NCBI GenBank assembly: GCA_031292305.1
Contig: JARLHJ010000032.1
Coordinates: 1-27,596, forward strand
Direction: 5' to 3'
DNA length: 27,596 nucleotides
DNA from: Candidatus Babeliales bacterium
GTDB lineage: Bacteria; Babelota; Babeliae; Babelales; JABDEC01
The translations under genes were made by a program, and so were the position numbers. Under the pieces are notes generated by a model. It had not been told where the DNA came from and made no database searches. It saw only the letters and a program-made list of their open reading frames with translations. Positions 22,711 to 27,596 of the stretch are shown here, piece after piece. The number at the start of each line of letters is the position of its first letter. Within the stretch, counting starts at the first letter, position 1.

Positions 22711-22810
22711 GATTTCTCCTGTTAAAGGTATGAAGATAATTGAAAAAAATACTAATAAAAGTTTTTTAATAATTTATCCTTTAGCTCATTTAATTAAAAA
22801 GGAATGTGTA

Positions 22811-23731
22811 ATGGAATCATATATATCCCGCTTTGAAGTCTACTTATTAACAGAAAAAAGGCTTTCAAGAAACACCTTACAAGCTTATATTAAAGATATT
22901 AGTCAACTTGCGCAATATTTAAAATCAAGAGAAATAGAGTTAAATGCTGCGACAAATAAAGACATTAAGCTCTTTTTGCAACATCTAAAAGTTAAAATAA
23001 AAATTAATGCACGCAGTATGGCGAGAAAAATATCTTCATTAAAAGTGTTTTTTACTTTTTTAAATAAATTTTGTGGACTTGATAACTTAGCAAGTAATTT
23101 AACATTCCCTAAGCTAGAAAAGCGTTTGCCAAATTATTTATCAGAAGCTGAAATAGAAGGGTTGTTGGAATTTTCCAACAAAGACAAAACGGATCATGGT
23201 ATACGCAATAAAATAATGCTTTATATGATATATGTAACAGGTATGCGTATTACAGAACTTGTAACTTTAACCGTTTCTAACTTACAATTTGACACAGGTT
23301 TTATTTCCATTGTGGGAAAAGGTGGCAAAGGGCGCTTAATTCCTGTACCATTACCTGTAATGGCTGATATGAAAGAATATTTAAATACTGTGCATCCCCG
23401 ATTATTATCCCGCAAGAATTACGGTAATAGTGCATATAATGCAGGCGATTATATATTTCCCGTAATTTATGCACAAAAAATTAAACATATATCACGCCAA
23501 TCATTTTGGATTATTTTAAAAAGTATGGCAGTAAAATGTGGGATCAAAAGACCGATATCACCACATCAATTAAGGCATTCTTTAGCAACCCATTTACTAA
23601 AAAAGGGTGCAAACTTAAGATCACTGCAATTATTATTGGGACATGAGAATCTTTCAACGGTACAGATATATACTCATGTAGATACTCAATATTTGCGCAA
23701 AGTTTATGATAAATTCCATCCTAGATCGTAA
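22811..23731 (+). CDS. xerC/xerD: tyrosine recombinase XerC/XerD-type
   Basis: This is a 306-residue protein of typical Xer length. The N-terminal SAM-like core-binding domain (SRFEVYLLTEKRLSRNTLQA) is followed by the catalytic domain with R146 (TGMRITEL), K170 or K173 in GKGGKGRLIP, H252 and R255 (HQLRHSLATHLL), H278 (LLGHENLSTVQIYTHV) and nucleophile Y287. Xer recombinases resolve chromosome dimers at dif sites. The ATG at 22811 follows AAAAAGGA at proper spacing and gives the family's usual N-terminus; the frame extends 34 codons further upstream. XerC and XerD cannot be distinguished safely here, nor can a single-Xer system be excluded. No mobile-element context is visible, so a housekeeping role is likely. 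Confidence 0.93.
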   Translation: MESYISRFEVYLLTEKRLSRNTLQAYIKDISQLAQYLKSREIELNAATNKDIKLFLQHLKVKIKINARSMARKISSLKVFFTFLNKFCGLDNLASNLTFPKLEKRLPNYLSEAEIEGLLEFSNKDKTDHGIRNKIMLYMIYVTGMRITELVTLTVSNLQFDTGFISIVGKGGKGRLIPVPLPVMADMKEYLNTVHPRLLSRKNYGNSAYNAGDYIFPVIYAQKIKHISRQSFWIILKSMAVKCGIKRPISPHQLRHSLATHLLKKGANLRSLQLLLGHENLSTVQIYTHVDTQYLRKVYDKFHPRS

Positions 23732-23742
23732 GTAGCGATAAA

Positions 23743-23771
23743 TTGAATATATAATAAAAGCGTGCTATTAT
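23743..23771 (+). promoter_or_regulatory. promoter for dnaN-EamA-recF
   Basis: TTGAAT (23743-23748), 17-base spacer, TATTAT (23766-23771) preceded by TGC, giving an extended -10. It lies 45 bases before the dnaN ATG, just downstream of the recombinase stop. Confidence 0.65.
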
Positions 23772-23815
23772 AGCTTATAAACTTTATTTGAAAATTAATT
23801 TTTTAGAAGGCTAGT

Positions 23816-24937
23816 ATGGAAAATACATTCACTATTGATCAAAAGATATTGTCATCAGTTCTTTCTTCAATGCAACCAATTTGTTCAAAAAGAACAACAC
23901 TTGATACAACATCATCAATCTTATTTAATACAAATCACAAAGAGTTGATAATAAAAAGCACAGACTTAGAAATAAGCTTGCAATATAGCTGCTTTATTAA
24001 AGATAGCAATCTAGACGAAGGTCAATCATTTTTGGTTTCGGGAAAACGTCTTTTTGATTTAGTAAAAGAACTTGATGGTGAAATTCAATTTAATATTAAT
24101 AATAATCAAGTTTCTTTACAGGCAGGTCCGGCGCAATTATCTTTAAATATTAAAAATGCGCAAGAATTTCCTCCATTTCCGGAACGCATAGAAAACATCA
24201 TGCAATTGGATAATGCGTTTTTATTAGAAATGCTTGATAAAGTAGCTTTTTTAATTCCACAAAATAACTCTAATCCTGCATTAAATGGATTATATTTAGA
24301 AGTTTCTAATACAGAAATTAAAATGACAGCAACAGATGGACATTGCTTGGTACAAACAACTTCAGGTAAATACAAACTAGAAGAACAAAAGACTTGGTTG
24401 TTACCACGTAGAGCAATATTTGAATTGAAGAAAATTCTAGAAAATGTAGAAGATCAAACAATATTTTTAGGCACCTGCGGGAATCAATTAGTATTCTCTG
24501 GTACATCCTTTAATTTCTTTACAAAATTATTAGCGGATCCATTTCCTGAATATGCATCTATTTTAGATAGAAAAGATTTTAATCAAGGTACTGTTAGCAG
24601 AATTAATTTAGTAAAATCTTTAAGACGTTCTACCTGTTTACTATCTGGTCAATTTATTGCAACACGCTTTGATTTTACCAAGAGCGCATTATCCATTTCT
24701 TTGCAAAATAAAGAAGTTGGATCAATGCAAGAAAATCTTTCTTTAGAAGAATTTGTAGACAAAGAAATCACTATTAGATTTTATGCGCCTTATTTACTAA
24801 ATGGTCTTCAAGCATTAAGTGAAGATAAAATAAATTTCCATTTAAACAATCAATCAAGGCCTGTAATCTTTGAATCAAAAGAACGGGAAATTAATTTTAT
24901 ATATTTAGTAATGCCAGTATCACCTTCTTACAATTAA
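23816..24937 (+). CDS. dnaN: DNA polymerase III beta subunit (sliding clamp)
   Basis: This is a 373-residue protein, the usual size for DnaN with three clamp domains. Recognisable are the N-terminus ENTFTIDQKILSSVLSSMQP, the domain-2 segment NPALNGLYLEVSNTEIKMTA with DGHCL, the RRAIFELKKIL motif and the C-terminal FIYLVMPV. It forms a dimeric ring around DNA that tethers polymerase III and other repair proteins. AGAAGG precedes the ATG. The next gene starts six bases after its stop, so it is co-transcribed with the permease gene and recF. Confidence 0.97.
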   Translation: MENTFTIDQKILSSVLSSMQPICSKRTTLDTTSSILFNTNHKELIIKSTDLEISLQYSCFIKDSNLDEGQSFLVSGKRLFDLVKELDGEIQFNINNNQVSLQAGPAQLSLNIKNAQEFPPFPERIENIMQLDNAFLLEMLDKVAFLIPQNNSNPALNGLYLEVSNTEIKMTATDGHCLVQTTSGKYKLEEQKTWLLPRRAIFELKKILENVEDQTIFLGTCGNQLVFSGTSFNFFTKLLADPFPEYASILDRKDFNQGTVSRINLVKSLRRSTCLLSGQFIATRFDFTKSALSISLQNKEVGSMQENLSLEEFVDKEITIRFYAPYLLNGLQALSEDKINFHLNNQSRPVIFESKEREINFIYLVMPVSPSYN

Positions 24938-24943
24938 GATAAT

Positions 24944-25828
24944 ATGTTTTTAATTTTTTTATTAGAATTCTTTTTTGCAGCATCTAACATCTTAGTCAAA
25001 AAAGTTAGCAGCTTTGGCTTTCCATTTTTTATGGTAGGTATGCGACTAGTAATTGCTGGAGGTATATTATTAATATATCAGTTAATTACAGATAGATCTG
25101 CATTTAAAACATTAAAAAATTGGCGACTTATATTTTTTGCATCATTACTAAATGCGTATGTAACCAATGCATTTGGCTTATGGGGATTTACCTATTTACC
25201 AACAGGGATCGCGAGTTTTATTTATAACTTGTCTCCATTTGTAACTGCTATATTAAGTTATGTAATTTTTAAAGATAAATTAACACAACGACAAACAATA
25301 GGATTGATAGGCGGGATACTAGGTTTCTTGCCAGCATTAATTTTTAATGGCAGCTTTGAAAGCAATGTAAGCTTAGGGTTATTTCTGGTTGCCTTCTTTG
25401 CTGTCTTCATTTCAATGTTAGCTGGTTCGTACGGTTGGATCACAATAAAGCAACTAGTATATGATGAAAAAATTCCATTGGTTTTAGTAAATGGAATCAC
25501 ATTATTTTTAGGTGGCATTTTTTCATTTATAAATTCCGCAATTGTTGAAAAAGGTGTTACATTAGATATGCAAATGTTAATGTATGTGGTTGCATTAGCA
25601 ATTGTTTCTCAAGTAATTTGTTATACATTTTATTCATACTTGCTCAAAAGATATTCTACTGTTTTTATGTCTTTTGCAAGTTTAATATCCACAGCATTTA
25701 CTGCTGTTTTTGCGTGGTTCTTATTTGGTGAGCCAATTACTATTTCTTTTGTTATTTCTATGATTATTGTTTGCACAAGTTTGTATGTTTTTTATTTAGA
25801 CGAAGTACCCAAGAGTGTTGAGGGGTAA
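24944..25828 (+). CDS. EamA-family (DMT superfamily) permease
   Basis: This is a 294-residue integral membrane protein with about ten hydrophobic segments arranged as two EamA domains of ~140 residues. Typical features are the helix with GFTYLPTGIASFIYNLSPFV, the following ILSYVIFKDKLT, and in the second half YSTVFMSFASLISTAFTAVF with WFLFGEPIT. Family members export or import small metabolites; in intracellular bacteria relatives have been linked to amino-acid or S-adenosylmethionine uptake, but the substrate cannot be read here. It starts six bases after dnaN and its stop directly abuts the recF ATG, so it is tightly embedded in a replication operon, an uncommon location. Confidence 0.9.
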   Translation: MFLIFLLEFFFAASNILVKKVSSFGFPFFMVGMRLVIAGGILLIYQLITDRSAFKTLKNWRLIFFASLLNAYVTNAFGLWGFTYLPTGIASFIYNLSPFVTAILSYVIFKDKLTQRQTIGLIGGILGFLPALIFNGSFESNVSLGLFLVAFFAVFISMLAGSYGWITIKQLVYDEKIPLVLVNGITLFLGGIFSFINSAIVEKGVTLDMQMLMYVVALAIVSQVICYTFYSYLLKRYSTVFMSFASLISTAFTAVFAWFLFGEPITISFVISMIIVCTSLYVFYLDEVPKSVEG

Positions 25829-26869
25829 ATGCAATTAACTAATTTGGTTCTTAAAAATTTTAGGTGCTTTAAAAATTTAGAACTAAAATTAGAAGCCCCA
25901 ATAATTCTTATAGAAGGTGAAAATGGATCTGGTAAAACTTCTATACTAGAAGCGTTGCATTATTTATGTTATTTAAAATCTTTCAGAACGCATCTTTCTA
26001 AAGATTTAATTAAGTTAGAGTCTGAAAATTTTTTTATTAAAATTAATTTCTCAACACAAGAAGAAAGTGAGATTCAGGCAGGCTTTTCGGGTAAAAAAAA
26101 ATCAGTAAAAATGAACAATAAACCCATACAATCTTATAAAGAGTTAGTAACAGCATACAGATCCGTTGCTCTTACCGAAGATGATATTAACTTAATAAAG
26201 GGTGGCCCAGATTGCAGAAGGGCATTCATAGATCAATACATTCATCTTTATGACACACAGTTTCTTGCTTTATCAAAAAATTACAAACAAATTGTAGATA
26301 ATAAAAATGCTTTATTGCAAAATCCAAGATCAACTCATGAATCTTATACTCTTTGGAATGATCAATTAAAAAATCAGTCTTTAAAAATCCAAGAAACAAG
26401 AAAAGCTGCTTTAAAAAATTTAGAAGATAATGTAAATACACTTTTGCTAGAAAATTTTGATCCCAATTTATATGTCCAATTTAAATATGAAGAAAAAATA
26501 GAAACATCTACTTCTTTTGAAAGAGAAAAACTATTAGGTAGGTCTCTATTTGGAGCTCACTTAGATGATTTTTCTATAGTTTTTTGCGACAAGAAATCAC
26601 GCACATTTGCATCCAGAGGACAGCAAAAATTACTTATCACCCTTATGAAGGTTGCTCAAGTTAGGCAACTTATTGATAAAACTTTTAACAATGGGTCTAT
26701 ATTATTTTTAATAGATGATTTTATGACAGACTTAGACGCAAATAATATGTCTAGACTTGCTCCTATCTTACTATCTTTAAACACCCAGCTTATTTTCACT
26801 TGTCCTTTGAATGACAGCCCATTAAAAAAGATACTACTAGACAACAATGCACAAATTATTAAGCTATAA
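25829..26869 (+). CDS. recF: DNA replication and repair protein RecF
   Basis: This is a 346-residue SMC-like ATPase that loads RecA at gaps together with RecO and RecR. The N-terminus reads LVLKNFRCFKNLEL, Walker A is GENGSGKTS (K36, T37), the family segment KGGPDCRRAFIDQYI is present, FGAHLDDFSI matches the G-x-H-x-DD motif, the signature is ASRGQQKLL, and Walker B is FLIDDFMTDLD. It is complete and normal in length. The ATG follows the permease stop with no gap and has GAGGGG as its RBS. gyrB, which often follows, is absent; a 350-base gap comes next. Confidence 0.96.
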   Translation: MQLTNLVLKNFRCFKNLELKLEAPIILIEGENGSGKTSILEALHYLCYLKSFRTHLSKDLIKLESENFFIKINFSTQEESEIQAGFSGKKKSVKMNNKPIQSYKELVTAYRSVALTEDDINLIKGGPDCRRAFIDQYIHLYDTQFLALSKNYKQIVDNKNALLQNPRSTHESYTLWNDQLKNQSLKIQETRKAALKNLEDNVNTLLLENFDPNLYVQFKYEEKIETSTSFEREKLLGRSLFGAHLDDFSIVFCDKKSRTFASRGQQKLLITLMKVAQVRQLIDKTFNNGSILFLIDDFMTDLDANNMSRLAPILLSLNTQLIFTCPLNDSPLKKILLDNNAQIIKL

Positions 26870-27085
26870 TTACAATTCAATTAGAAATATTGTGAGAATT
26901 GGGCTATAGAGCTAGACTATTGAATCAAATGTTGGTAAAGTTTCAAGAATAGCGTTTGATTATTGGCTTTAACAACCAATTAATTCTACCCCCTGAATTT
27001 CTAGCTTTTACTCTGGAAATCACTAAAACCTTCTTAAAATAATTCCAAAAATCATTATTTTCAAAAAAACATTTACAATAAAGCA

Positions 27086-27113
27086 TTGACAATTTTATAA
27101 ATTAATTCATAAT
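27086..27113 (+). promoter_or_regulatory. near-consensus promoter in the recF downstream gap
   Basis: TTGACA (27086-27091), 16-base spacer, CATAAT (27108-27113). The -35 is exact, and the -10 has five of six consensus bases. No gene starts downstream on this strand within the window, so it should drive a non-coding or very short transcript. Confidence 0.6.
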
Positions 27114-27119
27114 GAATAA

Positions 27120-27215
27120 TGATAGTGATTTAACCTATCATTTTACTTAGGCTTCATTACTACTCTCCTTTTTTCCATCGCATTGATTTCAAAATCAATG
27201 CGATGGTTTATTTTT
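27120..27215 (+). ncRNA. candidate small RNA, about 95 nt
   Basis: The predicted transcript begins about seven bases after the -10 and ends at a strong terminator. It would carry a first hairpin (AATGATAG at 27118-27125 with CTATCATT at 27135-27142; the start may trim one or two pairs), an unpaired stretch containing CTCTCCTTTTTT (27163-27174), and the 14-bp terminator stem. The CU-rich stretch is complementary to Shine-Dalgarno sequences. It does not match the SRP RNA, tmRNA or RNase P RNA patterns that I know. Exact ends are estimated. Confidence 0.45.
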
Positions 27216-27216
27216 T
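27175..27216 (+). terminator. strong intrinsic terminator
   Basis: CCATCGCATTGATT (27175-27188) and AATCAATGCGATGG (27193-27206) are perfect reverse complements with a TCAA loop, followed by TTTATTTTTT (27207-27216). On the + strand this is a classical terminator. On the - strand the stem is followed by A residues instead, so it should work in the + direction only. It may end the small RNA and any recF read-through. Confidence 0.8.
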
Positions 27217-27221
27217 ACTAC

Positions 27222-27596
27222 TTATTTTTTATAGACAAAAACCTTAGCCGGCTTACACATTGCCTTAGTAGTGGCTATGTTTTCTGTTACTTTCGGATTT
27301 TTTATAACAACAGTGCATTTTTTAGTTTTAGCATTCCATGTAGCCTTGCTTACGTTTTTAGCATTACAAAGCGTGCTAGGCAACCCTTGAACTACCTGAT
27401 TTCCTAATTTACAAGCTCCCAAAGATGCCTTGGCTACCGGTGCCTTGACTGGTGGCGTCTTGACTGCCGGAGTTTTTACAGGCGCTTTTACTGTTGGTTT
27501 GACTACTGCTGGTGTCGGATTTGATATTGCAGTAATTGCAGGCGCGGCCATAGCAGCCACATAAGGTGCTGTTTCTGCTACTATTGTTTGGCATAC
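27222..27596 (-). CDS. Lys/Pro/Ala-rich Cys-containing protein, 5' truncated by window edge
   Basis: The frame is open from the right edge to the TAA at 27222-27224, giving 124 visible residues; the N-terminus, probably with a signal peptide, lies outside. The visible part begins with an Ala-rich segment, then a spacer of Val/Lys/Pro/Ala (KPTVKAPVKTPAVKTPPVKA), and ends in a ~65-residue domain with four cysteines (GACKLG, STLCNAK, KKCTVVI, AMCKPAK). A GTG at 27558-27560 is an internal codon rather than a likely start. The spacer-plus-Cys layout matches the secreted-protein array at 1-17077, so the family extends to this side of the replication genes. Function unknown. Confidence 0.75.
   Translation of the reverse strand, partial: VCQTIVAETAPYVAAMAAPAITAISNPTPAVVKPTVKAPVKTPAVKTPPVKAPVAKASLGACKLGNQVVQGLPSTLCNAKNVSKATWNAKTKKCTVVIKNPKVTENIATTKAMCKPAKVFVYKK

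Larger units (their letters stand above)
26870..27221. other. 350-base gap between convergent genes
   Basis: No protein-coding frame here has both a plausible start and an RBS. The first ~210 bases show no repeats, tRNA or DnaA-box cluster. The second part contains a promoter, two hairpins and a terminator, listed separately as a candidate small RNA. Because recF points right and the partial gene points left, a promoter here would not serve either neighbour. Confidence 0.7.

Noticed and set aside
22709-22810. Longer recombinase starting at 22709
   Set aside because: The extra 34 residues are not part of the Xer fold, and AAAAAGGA is placed for the ATG at 22811.
22811-23731. Recombinase as integrase of a mobile element
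   Set aside because: Length and motifs fit housekeeping Xer proteins, and there are no flanking direct repeats, tRNA gene or phage genes.

Overview
The window looks like part of an AT-rich genome of a host-associated or intracellular bacterium with a Gram-negative-type envelope. Standard bacterial housekeeping genes (rplI, dnaB, ruvC, xerC/D-type, dnaN, recF) are embedded among an unusually dense set of genes for signal-peptide proteins of no recognisable family. AT-rich codons, Sel1-like repeat proteins and many lysine/proline/alanine-rich and cysteine-rich secreted proteins would fit a lineage such as candidate phylum Dependentiae (TM6). That assignment is an inference from gene style only; no rRNA or tRNA is present to test it.

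Region 1 (1-17077, all on the + strand) holds twelve consecutive genes. One is cut by the left edge; the other eleven start with a clear Sec-type signal peptide. They are built from a small set of interchangeable parts: (a) a Lys/Pro/Ala/Val spacer just after the signal peptide, often opening with I-x-LKP; (b) cysteine-rich modules, either helical Cys repeats or EGF/TNFR-like strings; (c) a single internal membrane segment; (d) an Ala/Gln/Lys-rich probably helical region; and (e) one of two conserved C-terminal tails. This modular secreted and envelope protein locus is the most novel content of the window.

Region 2 (17158-19483) is a conserved rplI-dnaB pair followed by a small secreted Sel1/TPR-like protein. 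Region 3 (19486-22710) mixes three small secreted proteins of unknown function with ruvC, an Ogg2-type 8-oxoguanine glycosylase/lyase and a MazG-like nucleotide pyrophosphatase; the last two form a plausible DNA and nucleotide-sanitation pair on the - strand. Region 4 (22811-26869) is a + strand set: tyrosine recombinase, dnaN, an EamA-family permease and recF. The permease sits between dnaN and recF, and dnaA and gyrB are not present.

Region 5 (26870-27221) is a 350-base gap between convergent genes. It holds a near-consensus promoter followed about 60 bases later by a strong intrinsic terminator, so it probably encodes a short RNA of roughly 95 nt with a CU-rich Shine-Dalgarno-complementary segment. 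The right edge cuts another Lys/Pro/Ala-rich, Cys-containing protein on the - strand, showing that the spacer-type family continues beyond the window.
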